Source: Anaerolineales bacterium (GTDB lineage Bacteria; Chloroflexota; Anaerolineae; Anaerolineales; E44-bin32). Taken from it: DNA of 15,987 nt. Position 1 is the stretch's first letter. Each line of letters opens with the position of its first letter. The position numbers were made by a program, and so were the translations under genes. Below are positions 1 to 7,667 of the stretch, piece after piece. The DNA is taken from contig JAHFAU010000027.1 of assembly GCA_023250385.1 (NCBI GenBank), positions 1 through 15,987 of the forward strand. Reading direction: 5' to 3'. The notes beneath the pieces were generated by a model. It was not told the origin of the DNA, did not search any database, and saw only the letters and a program-made list of their open reading frames with translations.

Positions 1-616
1 CGGGTTCACGGTCTGCTGCATGGCAAAGCGCAGCGGCTGCAGCGGGTAAGGGAGCTGTTGGAGTTGGTGGGTCTCAGCCCGCGCAATGTCAACCGGTTTC
101 CGCATGAGTTTTCCGGTGGTCAGCGGCAGCGAATAGGGATCGCTCGGGCGCTGGCTTCCGATCCGGTTTTCATCGTGTGCGACGAACCGATCTCGGCCCT
201 GGACGTCTCTATCCAGGCCCAGATCGTCAACTTGCTCGAGGACCTGCAGGATCGGCTCGGTTCTGACCTATCTCTTCATCGCCCACGATCTGGCGATGGT
301 GCGACACCTCTGCGATCGGGTCGCCGTTATGTATCTGGGGGTGATGGTTGAGCTGGCCGAGCGGGACGAGCTCTATCAGAGCCCGCTGCACCCGTACACC
401 CAGGCGCTGCTCTCGGCGGTGCCGATCCCGGACCCGGAATTGGACCGACGGCGGCGGCGCACGGTGCTCGCCGGCGATGTGCCCAGCCCGAAAGACCCCC
501 CAAGCGGTTGCCGCTTTCACCCCCGCTGCCCGATCGCCCAGCCCCACTGCTCGCAGATTGTCCCTGAGTGGCGCCAGATCCGGCTCGGCCACTGGGTCGC
601 CTGCCACGAGGTGTGA
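1..616 (+). CDS. Oligopeptide/dipeptide ABC transporter ATP-binding protein (OppF/DppF type), 3' part, frameshifted
   Basis: This is the C-terminal half of an ATPase that energises peptide uptake at the inner face of the membrane; its 5' end lies outside the window. Frame 1 reads through the ABC signature (SGGQRQRIGIARAL, about 115-156) and the Walker B stretch (IVCDEPISALD). It then breaks in the LQDRLG segment. The family sequence resumes one frame over, with LTYLFIAHDLAMVRH containing the H-loop His, from about base 263. An extra t at 261-262 explains the shift. The second frame continues through the oligo_HPY C-terminal extension typical of OppD/OppF (HPYTQALLSAVP, then CRFHPRCP, whose cysteines are characteristic) to a TGA at 614-616. 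The break is either a recent frameshift or a sequencing error in the tt pair; everything else looks intact. No partner permease genes are visible, so they probably lie to the left. Confidence 0.88.
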
Positions 617-658
617 ATTCCCTCGTAGTTCATTAGCGTTGCGCCCCGGCGGTTGGCT

Positions 659-1606
659 TCAGTCCGCCCGCTCGATCTGGAAAGACAGCGATCGTTTGTC
701 GAGCACAAACGGACTCTCGATCGCGAGGAAGAGACCGTTCCAGAGCTTGTCCTCATCATCCGAAATCGTCCACGCGCTCCAGGCCACCCGGGATCCCGTG
801 CCCTGTTCGATCTGCTGCCAGCCCGCTCCCGCTAGCTGCTCGCCATAAAAGGCGGCCAGCTCGAGGGCGGACAGCTCGGTGATGACCGACGTGGTCACCT
901 CGGCCGAACCATCCGAAGAGCTGCCGCCACCACCGCCCTGAATCGTGGATCCCGGAGGCGACCTGAGTTCAGGGATCAGCCGCATCGGATCATCCAACGG
1001 GCCGTAGGAGCCCTGCTCACAGGGAGAGTACTGCGCCGGCTGCTGAACATTGATCCGGACGTCCGTCGCTTCGTCCGTCAGCGGAACAGTGCTCAGGTAG
1101 ATCGTGGCCCGATCCTGCTTAAGGCAGAATGTGGCGCTCGGCCAGGAGGCCGCCACGAATCCCGTCCCGCCCTGCGCCGCTTCAAACCGCTCCCAACCGG
1201 CCTGCACGAATTGTTCGTCGAAGAATGCGACGGCGGCTTCGGGTGCCAGTGGCACGTCCAGGATCATCTCAGTCCCGCCATCGCCGGGTCGGGCGATGCT
1301 GCCCACGATGCGTGCGTTTTCGGGCAGCTGCAGGGAGAACGGCAAATCCTCCGGCAGGCTGCCGACGAGGATGAGGGTCTTTCCCTCCGGGGCGCCCGGA
1401 TAGTTGTAGGTTAGGGCCCGGGCCGCGAATTCTCGAAGCTCGGCTTCTGATCCGCCTCGAATTTCCGTCTCTTGATTTGCCGCGGCGGACGCGGAGGCGC
1501 GGGTGGCCAGGGGCGCGGCCGACGGGGGATGGGCCGTCAACAAGGGTTCCGTGCCCGCACAGCCCGCCAGGGCGAGACTGAGCGCTAACACCACACTTCT
1601 CTGCAT
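659..1606 (-). CDS. Lipoprotein with two tandem related domains, unknown function
   Basis: A 315-residue exported lipoprotein. The start at 1606 is chosen over an upstream in-frame ATG because an AAGGAGG Shine-Dalgarno lies 7-8 bases ahead and a classic lipoprotein signal follows at once: MQRS, a hydrophobic stretch, then LAGC with the lipidated Cys at 16. Residues 20-50 are a low-complexity Ala/Ser/Pro linker. Two similar segments follow, about 85-185 and 209-312. Each starts with a proline-rich LPE/IPE strand, has a small-residue turn, an acidic helix (AAVAFFDEQFVQAGW versus ELAAFYGEQLAGAGW) and a terminal strand set. I do not recognise the family. The helix-AGW pattern resembles repeated small alpha/beta domains of predicted surface lipoproteins. 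It is transcribed divergently from the S41-like lipoprotein, so the two may share a surface role, but that is inference. Confidence 0.8.
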   Translation of the reverse strand: MQRSVVLALSLALAGCAGTEPLLTAHPPSAAPLATRASASAAANQETEIRGGSEAELREFAARALTYNYPGAPEGKTLILVGSLPEDLPFSLQLPENARIVGSIARPGDGGTEMILDVPLAPEAAVAFFDEQFVQAGWERFEAAQGGTGFVAASWPSATFCLKQDRATIYLSTVPLTDEATDVRINVQQPAQYSPCEQGSYGPLDDPMRLIPELRSPPGSTIQGGGGGSSSDGSAEVTTSVITELSALELAAFYGEQLAGAGWQQIEQGTGSRVAWSAWTISDDEDKLWNGLFLAIESPFVLDKRSLSFQIERAD

Positions 1607-1705
1607 GGGATTTCCCTCCTTTTGGACGCCGGCAAAACATTGTTCACATGGATGCCGTAAGCCAGGGCGACATCGGCGACCTGTCCTGACATACACGCCC
1701 CCCTT

Positions 1706-1734
1706 ATTATGGACGGAATTCGGCATGACTTCAA
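1706..1734 (-). promoter_or_regulatory. Putative sigma-70-type promoter for the 659-1606 lipoprotein gene
   Basis: On the minus strand, TTGAAG (1734-1729) is followed by exactly 17 bases and then CATAAT (1711-1706). The -10 matches the consensus at 5 of 6 positions and the -35 at 4 of 6. Transcription would start near 1699 and leave a leader of about 90 bases before the ATG at 1606. The call rests on motif spacing only. Confidence 0.45.
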
Positions 1735-1788
1735 TCCACTGCGGATTTGATAGGCAATAATCCCGCAATTTGAGTACAGTATCCCTTC

Positions 1789-3174
1789 ATGAATAAGCTC
1801 CTGGCTGGAATCCCGATTCTCGCCGTCGTCCTTGCCTGTTCGCTCGGCCAGGCAGTGGAACAGGGTCCGGCTCCCACGGAGCCGCTGGCCGCGCCAACCT
1901 CGACCGAATCTGAAGTCGCCCCGATTCCACCGACGCCGGCCTATATCCCCCCGGAGTGCGCGGGGTTGGCGCTGGCCACGCTCGAACCGGACGTCGTACT
2001 CTTTCCGACGGCCGCGCCGGCGCCGAATGCTCCACTCAGCGTCGAGGTCCAACTCGAGGTCCTTCGCGGGCTGGAGGATGCGGTCCTCGACCAATACCTC
2101 TACCGGGACTTCGGCGGGATCGACTGGTCAGCGGCGGTGGCTGAGGTCCGGGCCGGAGTCGAAGCAGGCATGGAGACCGAGTCCTTCTACCAGGAGCTTC
2201 AAGCGTTGATCACAAAGCTTGGTGATGACCACTCCTACTTTCAGACCCCGGCCGAACTTGTCGCCGACCAGGCCAACTTGCAGGGCCAGGTGAACTTCGT
2301 TGGAATCGGCATGCTGGTGCTGCCGCGGCTGGAGCGGGGGGTGGGGACTATCTTGGCTGTCTTCCCCGACTCGCCGGCGGATCTTGGCGGACTTCGGGCC
2401 CATGACAACATCCTAGCCGTGGACGCGATTCCAATTGTGGAAGACGGACCGCCGCAGCAGCAGCTCCTGCGAGGCCCGGCCTGCAGCCAGGTCGTGCTGA
2501 CCGTCCAAACTCCGGGCGAGTCGGCTCGAGTGGCAAGTTTCGTGCGGGCGGCTCTGACCGGCGCGCTCCCAATCGACGCTCGGCTTGTTCCAACCGCCGA
2601 CGGCAGCCGAGTGGGCTACATCTTCTTCCCTACGTTCCTGGACGAGTCGATCGCCGGCCGAGTCGAGCAGGCCCTGGTGGAGTTCGGTCCCCTCGACGGA
2701 CTAATCCTGGATGACCGTATGAATGGCGGAGGGCTGGGTTCGACGGCCGAGGGGACCCTGGCCTTCTTCACCGCGGGACCGCTGGGTTATTTCGTTAACA
2801 GCCAGGGGCAAACGCTGCTCAACATCGACCCCCATCCGGTGCACAACTCGCAAACGGTGCCGCTGGTCGTGCTGATTGGCGAGGACACCGTGAGCTACGG
2901 TGAGATTTTCGCCGGCGTCCTGCAGGACATCGGACGGGCGAAGCTGGTTGGGGAGACCACGCTGGGGAACGTCGAGCGGCTGCACGCGTTCGATTTCGAC
3001 GACGGGTCGCGGGCCTGGCTAGCGACCGAGCGGTTCGATCCGCTGAATTCTGCGCCCACCTGGGAGGCGAATGGAGTGGTCCCGGACGTTGTGGTGACTG
3101 CCGCCTGGGAAGACTTCACCGCAGAGGCCGACCCGGCCGTCGCCGCTGCGCTCCTGCTGCTGGCTCAACCCTAG
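1789..3174 (+). CDS. S41 (C-terminal processing/tail-specific protease-like) family lipoprotein with PDZ domain
   Basis: A 461-residue exported protein. A signal peptide ends in the lipobox VLAC (Cys17), followed by a Pro/Thr/Ala-rich linker to about 75. Residues 85-160 form the helical N-terminal S41 segment, with the conserved LGDDHSYF motif. A PDZ domain follows (about 165-245: VGIGMLVLPR, SPADLGGLRAHDNILAVD), then the S41 core (about 262-450: VGYIFFPTF, DGLILDDRMNGGG, VSYGEIFAGVLQDIGRA, GVVPDVVV). Ser369 in VSYGEIF sits at the nucleophile position of CtpA/Prc enzymes. The general-base Lys expected 25 residues later is Asn394 (VGETTLGN). The protein is therefore either catalytically changed or uses another base. 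No Shine-Dalgarno precedes the ATG; a TACAGT at 1775-1780 could serve a leaderless transcript. It is divergent from the lipoprotein at 659-1606. The family assignment is firm; its activity is not. Confidence 0.88.
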   Translation: MNKLLAGIPILAVVLACSLGQAVEQGPAPTEPLAAPTSTESEVAPIPPTPAYIPPECAGLALATLEPDVVLFPTAAPAPNAPLSVEVQLEVLRGLEDAVLDQYLYRDFGGIDWSAAVAEVRAGVEAGMETESFYQELQALITKLGDDHSYFQTPAELVADQANLQGQVNFVGIGMLVLPRLERGVGTILAVFPDSPADLGGLRAHDNILAVDAIPIVEDGPPQQQLLRGPACSQVVLTVQTPGESARVASFVRAALTGALPIDARLVPTADGSRVGYIFFPTFLDESIAGRVEQALVEFGPLDGLILDDRMNGGGLGSTAEGTLAFFTAGPLGYFVNSQGQTLLNIDPHPVHNSQTVPLVVLIGEDTVSYGEIFAGVLQDIGRAKLVGETTLGNVERLHAFDFDDGSRAWLATERFDPLNSAPTWEANGVVPDVVVTAAWEDFTAEADPAVAAALLLLAQP

Positions 3175-3277
3175 CCCGGCCTAGCCTGCCAAGAAAGCCC
3201 GCGGAGCGCTAACACCCGCGATTGCCGAGCCAGTCGCCCGCAACCTACCCTGCTTGGGCTCACGGAGCAAGCCACGC

Positions 3278-4444
3278 TCATCGTTGGCTTGCCTGAGCTC
3301 GGCGAGAGAGCCTTCGGTTCTGCTGCTCATGGATCTCGTGCACGTGGGCAATCTTCTCTTCGATCGCGGCCGCCAGCCAGCGCACGCCGTTCTCGGCGGT
3401 TGCCAGGGTGCCCGCGCCGTAGGCTCCGGTCCGGGTGTCGTCCTCCCAGGGCGGGTTGGCGATCAGCTCGCCGCCTTCGACCCAGTCCATGTAGTAATTC
3501 TCGGTGGCAATGAAATCGATCTCGTCCACCGCCCGTTCCATGCGGCACAGCTCAGGCCGCAGGTGCAACATCAGGGAAGTTTCCAGCTCGCAGGCGTGAC
3601 CCATACCGCCGCGACCTGACCGGCGGTACTGCTCCAACGCTCGGACGCCGATCTTTCCGGACGTGTGCAAATAGGCGGTCGTGCTGAACGCGCCCGGGAA
3701 GCGCTCGCCGGCGTACTTCACCACATTGACCAAGAATGACCCGTTGCCCCCGTGCCCGCTCATCAGATACATGCGATCTGCCCCGGCCTCGACCAGCCGC
3801 CCAATGACTGCGAGCTGAAAGTCCTCGAACGCCCGACCTCCCATGTTGAAGGTGCCGGCGAAGGACCGGCGGTGGGTGCTCACCCCGTATGGGAAGGCCG
3901 GAAGCGCCTCGGCCTCTGCCGGGATAATCTCCACCACGCCCTCGGCGATGGCTCCGATAATGACGGTGTCGGTGTTCATGGGAAGATGCAGTCCGTGCTG
4001 CTCCGTATGACCCACTGGAATTAGCATGACCCGCTCCCGGCTGATTCGTCGGGGTCGGCCGCCACCGGGCGCGAGTGCTGGAGTAATGAGGCGTTCGACC
4101 GAGGCCGGCAGGCCGATGGAATCTGACGGAGTCAGCACGACGATCCTCTGAAATCCGTCCTCCAATGGCGCACTCAGGATCCCAGCCAGCGCTCTATCGA
4201 AGACCGCCGGCGCCACAGGCAGCAGGCTCCCGGCCCAGCCGTAGGGGATCGCCGGCAGCCAACAGATCGGTCCGGCGCCGATTTGCCGGCCGACCCGCTC
4301 CGGGTCGTAGCCTGATCCGAGCGGAAGCACGAGCGGGGTGTCCCGTGGCAAGGCCGCAACCTCCGGCCAGGTGAGGTCCCCGTAGTTCAACCAAGCCTCA
4401 GGTGCCAAGGTTACATCGAATACGAGCGAAAGGACGAGCTGCAT
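3278..4444 (-). CDS. Creatininase-family amidohydrolase with a degenerate N-terminal creatininase half-domain
   Basis: A 388-residue protein. Its C-terminal part (about 135-370) is a normal creatininase-family metal-dependent amidohydrolase. It carries IPVGHTEQHGLHLPMNTDT (143-160, metal ligands Glu148, His150 and Asp159), LPAFPYGVSTHRRSFAGTF (about 181-199), SGHGGN (229-234) and the later GHACELETSLML (282-293) with Glu287. Residues 22-125 look like a second, eroded copy: LTWPEVAALPRDTPLVLPLGS, then LPAIPYGWAGS, then GFQRIVVLTPSDS. These align with the start, middle and SGHGGN strand of the second copy but lack every metal ligand. The family hydrolyses cyclic or linear amides such as creatinine; the substrate here is unknown. 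The gene overlaps the 3' end of the C45 gene upstream by 34 bp (4411-4444), so the two are probably translationally coupled. No strong Shine-Dalgarno is seen. Confidence 0.88.
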   Translation of the reverse strand: MQLVLSLVFDVTLAPEAWLNYGDLTWPEVAALPRDTPLVLPLGSGYDPERVGRQIGAGPICWLPAIPYGWAGSLLPVAPAVFDRALAGILSAPLEDGFQRIVVLTPSDSIGLPASVERLITPALAPGGGRPRRISRERVMLIPVGHTEQHGLHLPMNTDTVIIGAIAEGVVEIIPAEAEALPAFPYGVSTHRRSFAGTFNMGGRAFEDFQLAVIGRLVEAGADRMYLMSGHGGNGSFLVNVVKYAGERFPGAFSTTAYLHTSGKIGVRALEQYRRSGRGGMGHACELETSLMLHLRPELCRMERAVDEIDFIATENYYMDWVEGGELIANPPWEDDTRTGAYGAGTLATAENGVRWLAAAIEEKIAHVHEIHEQQNRRLSRRAQASQR

Positions 4445-5493
4445 GGCCGGCCGGGCGCGACATGCAAGGTCATCTCGCTGAGGTCGACGATCACCGAAGC
4501 GATCGTCGCGTATTGATCGAGCGGATCGCGGAACTCCTGCGGGTGGGAACAGATGCTGCTCGGTGAATTCTGGTGATCCGCCAGGATGCGGGCCAGGCTC
4601 GCACGGGAGTGCGGCCGCCCATCGTACAGCAATTCCGAGGCTCGGTCGTAGCGGAGGCGAGAGCGGGTCAGCCCCTCCGGGTCGGTCTCGATCTCTCGCA
4701 TCCCCGGATCCAAATAGTGATTGGTGTGGACGAGCGCGCCGGCCTGATCGGGGAGGACTGCGTGGCGCAGCGCCGAGGCTTCGAGCGACAGGATATCGCC
4801 CTCCTGGTTGATGACCAGATGGTTATATCCGGCCTCTCGATCCGGGTGAGCGGCCCGGCTGGCCGCCTCGGCCAGATCGCTCGCACCCAGGACGGACCGA
4901 GCGACGAAAGCCCGCGGGACGCCAACTCGGGAGTCGGTGGGATAGACCGAGTCGCAGCACTGGGCAAGGCCGGCCGCGTTGAGCCCGATGCAGGGCAGCA
5001 GCCCCCCGTAAGTCAGCGCCAGGAACGGAGGCTCGCGCTCGGGTTCGGCGTGAATCAAATAGAGAGTGTGCTCGTCCTGCGGCCACCAATCTTCGTTGTG
5101 GGCGAGCAGCACGTGCCGGTCTTCGGTCCACTCGGGACCGAGCGCCAGGCTGGTGCACTTGAGAGGCGGCGGGTCGCTGACGAGCGCCTCAGCGCAGTTG
5201 AGCACCAGCAGATCATCGAGCGTCGCGCCGGCGCCATCGGCCATTCCGGTGAGCTCTTCCATGTATCTGCCTGCTGCGTAGCTGGCGTACTTGCGGGCCT
5301 GAATCACAGCCGCCGCCCAGCTCAGCTTCAAACGCGCCTGGCTGGATTCAATAAGCTCTCGATAGGTGGCGAGCATTCGCTGGATTAGCGGAGCAGCGGC
5401 CTCCCCGATCTGACGACCTCGCTCGCGCGGCGCACCGCGGGCGCGCACCACCAAGAGCTCGGCGGCCTCGGTTGGGTGAGTAAGAGTGGTCAT
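4411..5493 (-). CDS. C45-family (acyl-CoA:6-aminopenicillanate acyltransferase-like) Ntn hydrolase
   Basis: A 360-residue member of the self-processing N-terminal-nucleophile superfamily (peptidase C45, related to penicillin acyltransferase and choloylglycine hydrolase). The key residue is Cys113 in LKCTSLALG: autocleavage between Lys112 and Cys113 would expose Cys as the nucleophile. The following LLAHNEDWW (about 129-137) matches the N-x-D-W signature that builds the active site. Other family marks are the propeptide helices (about 20-85) with an ARKYASYAAGRYMEELTGMADGAG segment, and the later GYNHLVINQEGDILSLEAS and HTNHYLDP segments. Members hydrolyse or transfer amide-linked acyl groups on small molecules or peptides; the substrate cannot be read from sequence. 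It sits 19 bp after the small lipoprotein gene and overlaps the creatininase gene. Two amidohydrolases in one transcript suggest stepwise breakdown of an amide compound, which is inference. Confidence 0.87.
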   Translation of the reverse strand: MTTLTHPTEAAELLVVRARGAPRERGRQIGEAAAPLIQRMLATYRELIESSQARLKLSWAAAVIQARKYASYAAGRYMEELTGMADGAGATLDDLLVLNCAEALVSDPPPLKCTSLALGPEWTEDRHVLLAHNEDWWPQDEHTLYLIHAEPEREPPFLALTYGGLLPCIGLNAAGLAQCCDSVYPTDSRVGVPRAFVARSVLGASDLAEAASRAAHPDREAGYNHLVINQEGDILSLEASALRHAVLPDQAGALVHTNHYLDPGMREIETDPEGLTRSRLRYDRASELLYDGRPHSRASLARILADHQNSPSSICSHPQEFRDPLDQYATIASVIVDLSEMTLHVAPGRPCSSSFRSYSM

Positions 5494-5512
5494 CTGCGGG
5501 CGAACGGCCCGG

Positions 5513-6133
5513 TCACGGACAGAACGGAATCGGCTGCCCGGCGCTCAGCCGGCGAAGCTGGGCCTGCGTCTCGCTGGTTTGCGCCGTCAGGTCGGCGGAG
5601 GGGGCACGGCCGATCTGGGTCTGCAACGCGTTCAGTCGGTGGCTATACATGTTGCGCGCCAGCGTCCGACAATTTCCTCCGGCTCGAATTCGGTCGCGGA
5701 CGAGGCCCTCCGACTTTTGGAGGGCGGATAGAGCGGCGTCGGGATTTCCTTGAGCCAACAGCAAGGCGGCCTTCTGCTCCTGGTAGCTCCAATCGCTTGG
5801 TCGGGCACGGATCGCCGCGTCAATCTTGCTCAGGTCTCCGGCTTCCGCCCCCTGCTGGGCTAGGCGGTCGGCGTCCTCCAGCCCCTTGACGACCAAACCC
5901 GCCTGTAGCGCCGCGGCGGCCTGCGGATCGCTCGAGGGGTCGGCGATCAGCAATCCGATGTTTAAGTAATCGGGCTTCCCGGCCGAGTCGAGCAGCCCCT
6001 TTTCTGCTGCCCATTCCTTCGCCAATGCCGTCACGAACTCGAGGTCTTCCTGGCTGCAGGCGCTCAGCAAGGGAGCCGCTAGCAGCAGCAAGGCGAGCAG
6101 GCGCACGAGCGGTGAGCGTATACCCACGATCAA
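5513..6133 (-). CDS. Small helical lipoprotein, unknown function
   Basis: About 206 residues. A basic N-terminus (IRSPLVR) and a long leucine/alanine stretch end in LLSAC, so Cys26 should be lipidated. The mature part is helical and Ala/Gln-rich. One segment (about 120-165: DLSKIDAAIRARPSDWSYQEQKAALLLAQGNPDAALSAL, read in two parts) resembles a TPR-like helix pair. Two further Cys occur, one near residue 175 and one at the third last position. The frame opens with a TTG at 6133 that forms a TTGA overlap with the stop of the upstream gene. A GTG at 6127 is an equally good start, because an AAGGGGG element lies 9 bases ahead of it but only 3 ahead of the TTG. I do not recognise a family. It is the second gene of a four-gene unit. 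Confidence 0.72.
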   Translation of the reverse strand: MIVGIRSPLVRLLALLLLAAPLLSACSQEDLEFVTALAKEWAAEKGLLDSAGKPDYLNIGLLIADPSSDPQAAAALQAGLVVKGLEDADRLAQQGAEAGDLSKIDAAIRARPSDWSYQEQKAALLLAQGNPDAALSALQKSEGLVRDRIRAGGNCRTLARNMYSHRLNALQTQIGRAPSADLTAQTSETQAQLRRLSAGQPIPFCP

Positions 6134-6768
6134 CTGCCCCCTTGGAGCAACGCCAGGGTGTCCTGCAGGTCGAGGGTGGGGAAACCGACCGCGACCTTGT
6201 GCAGCAGTTGCTTGCGGGTCAGCTGCCCTTGGCTGAAGGCCTCGAGGGACTCCTGCGGGGCGGTGATCGCCAGCAAGTTTCCGCCGCTCTCATCTCGGTA
6301 ATCGACCGAGACCCGCTCGATCCCCAGCATTTCCATCCGGTTGTCCTCCCGCATCCGCTGGAGCACGTCCATCAGCATCATCTCATTCCCGGAGGCCGAG
6401 CCGGTGCCGTCGAAACCGGCGGAAGTGTCGAGGGTAATAACCGCGATCTGGCCGGCACTGCCCTGGATGGGGATCACTACGGCCCGGGCGCCGGGGACTC
6501 CCGCCTCAATCAAGATCTGGGTGACGACCTGGCTGGCATACGGATCGGGCGCGCCGGAGTAGAGCTCTTCGGCGCTGGTCCGAAAAAGACCGAGCCGGCG
6601 CCAAATCCCCGGGCCGAAGAAAACGGTGGCCAAGACGCAGCACGACAGCAGTCCGCCAAACGCCAGGCATCCGATGCACCCCCAACGGCGCCAACGCGAT
6701 CGGGGCTGACCCGCGCTCGGCTGGGGCGGGGTGGGTGTCTGGGGCTGGGGTGCAGCGACGCTGGACAC
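6130..6768 (-). CDS. Membrane-anchored protein with Pro-rich N-terminus, unknown function
   Basis: A 212-residue protein beginning with GTG. Residues 1-25 are Pro/Gln-rich and end in a basic patch (RSRWRRW). A single transmembrane helix follows, about 30-56 (CIGCLAFGGLLSCCVLATVFF), and is Cys-rich. The remainder (about 65-212) should lie outside the membrane under the positive-inside rule. It contains a strand-rich segment (AVVIPIQGSAGQIAVITLD), a helix (MMLMDVLQRMRED), a strand pair and a C-terminal helix. I do not recognise a family. It is the first gene of the minus-strand unit running to 3278, overlapping the next gene by 4 bp. No convincing promoter or strong Shine-Dalgarno was found upstream. 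Confidence 0.7.
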   Translation of the reverse strand: MSSVAAPQPQTPTPPQPSAGQPRSRWRRWGCIGCLAFGGLLSCCVLATVFFGPGIWRRLGLFRTSAEELYSGAPDPYASQVVTQILIEAGVPGARAVVIPIQGSAGQIAVITLDTSAGFDGTGSASGNEMMLMDVLQRMREDNRMEMLGIERVSVDYRDESGGNLLAITAPQESLEAFSQGQLTRKQLLHKVAVGFPTLDLQDTLALLQGGS

Positions 6769-7056
6769 TGTGGGATTGTTGGTCTAAAGACCGGCCGGGT
6801 TGAATTCTAAAGCCTGCTGGGGGCTCCCGACAAGCTTGCGGATTCACATAGGCACGGGACTCATTGGACAGAATCGAATTTGTGAAGGCCATCGGGCCGA
6901 ATGAAGGAATGAGCGGCAAGGATGAGGTCGGTCAACTGCTCTCGGATATGGAGAGCATGGAGTTTTCCTCCCTATCGCAACGATAGATTGAACCGTCAGA
7001 ACCGAACCTCGGCGCCCGCGGACAACTCGAGGCGGCGGACCCGGCCAGCGTGCAGC
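6769..7056. other. Intergenic stretch, no gene supported
   Basis: This holds the 5' side of the 6768 operon and the 3' side of the VOC gene. A 40-codon plus-strand frame (6864-6986) exists, but it has no Shine-Dalgarno and no recognisable product. No tRNA, hairpin terminator with a T-run or repeat was seen. Confidence 0.5.
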
Positions 7057-7401
7057 TTAGGGTGACTGAATAAGCCCGGTGATGTTACCGTCTGCGTCTC
7101 TTACAGTTGCGATCAGCTTACCCCCACCGACATCTTTGACCTCTTGCTGCATTTGTGCGCCAGCGCCAAGGAGTAATTGCAGACTCTGCTCAATGTCGTT
7201 GACGTTCATATAGCCGACCGGTCCCGTCATTCCTGCGTTGTGGCCATTGGGATCTAAGCCTATATCTTGATCCCCAACTTTAAAACCAACATAATAGGCC
7301 TCATCCATAATAGGCTCGACACCCAAAAGTTTGCTGTACAGCGCCTTTGCTTGAGCTATGTCCCTGACGGGATAGATGAATGTTCTGATACCTTGATTCA
7401 T
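7057..7401 (-). CDS. VOC (glyoxalase/bleomycin-resistance fold) family protein
   Basis: A 114-residue single-unit vicinal-oxygen-chelate protein, about the standard length for one beta-alpha-beta-beta-beta pair. It opens with MNQGIRTFIYPVRDIAQAKALYSKLLG, the typical first strand and helix, continues with YVGFKVGDQDIGLDP, then PVGYMNVNDIEQSLQLLLGAGA, and ends with ATVRDADGNITGLIQSP, the usual metal-side final strands (DxDGN). Such proteins may be dioxygenases, isomerases or binding proteins; nothing fixes the substrate. A clear AAAGGAG Shine-Dalgarno lies about 7 bases before the ATG. Base composition is less GC-rich than in the operons on either side, which suggests separate ancestry. Confidence 0.87.
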   Translation of the reverse strand: MNQGIRTFIYPVRDIAQAKALYSKLLGVEPIMDEAYYVGFKVGDQDIGLDPNGHNAGMTGPVGYMNVNDIEQSLQLLLGAGAQMQQEVKDVGGGKLIATVRDADGNITGLIQSP

Positions 7402-7667
7402 GAGAATCTCCTTTCGTCGATTCTAAGCTCGATTTGCCTGGCCATGGCTGAACTTCCGTCATTCTGTCACTTCGGTTGGGCTGGCTTCGTCAATACTATG
7501 ACGGAACCCGACCAAAGGATGTGCCCGTGGACGAGCGCGACTTCCAGCTCCACCTGGCGGTGCCCGAGGACTGACGAGCCTAGCTGGCGGACACAGACCG
7601 CACTCGTGCCCTCTCGCCCCGTGTGGACTGAGTGCATGAAACTCCAGCCGACAGTAGGGAACCGGGA
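7402..7667. other. Intergenic stretch with possible gene debris
   Basis: Upstream region of the VOC gene on the minus strand. On the plus strand one frame reads an uninterrupted tail, GWLRQYYDGTRPKDVPVDER then DFQLHLAVPED and a stop near 7574. It has no usable start and could be a remnant of another gene. I do not recognise it. Confidence 0.35.

Noticed and set aside
3267..3292. Hairpin GCAAGCCA/TGGCTTGC between convergent genes as a terminator
   Set aside because: An 8-bp stem with a 10-base loop but no T-run on either side, and it overlaps the end of the creatininase gene. Not enough to call a terminator.
6864..6986. 40-codon plus-strand ORF (TTG start)
   Set aside because: No Shine-Dalgarno, weak start and no recognisable homology; noted only as intergenic content.
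7000..7060. attC site after the VOC gene at 7057
   Set aside because: No RYYYAAC/GTTRRRY pair and no matching arms were found, so the left patchwork region is not assigned to the cassette array.
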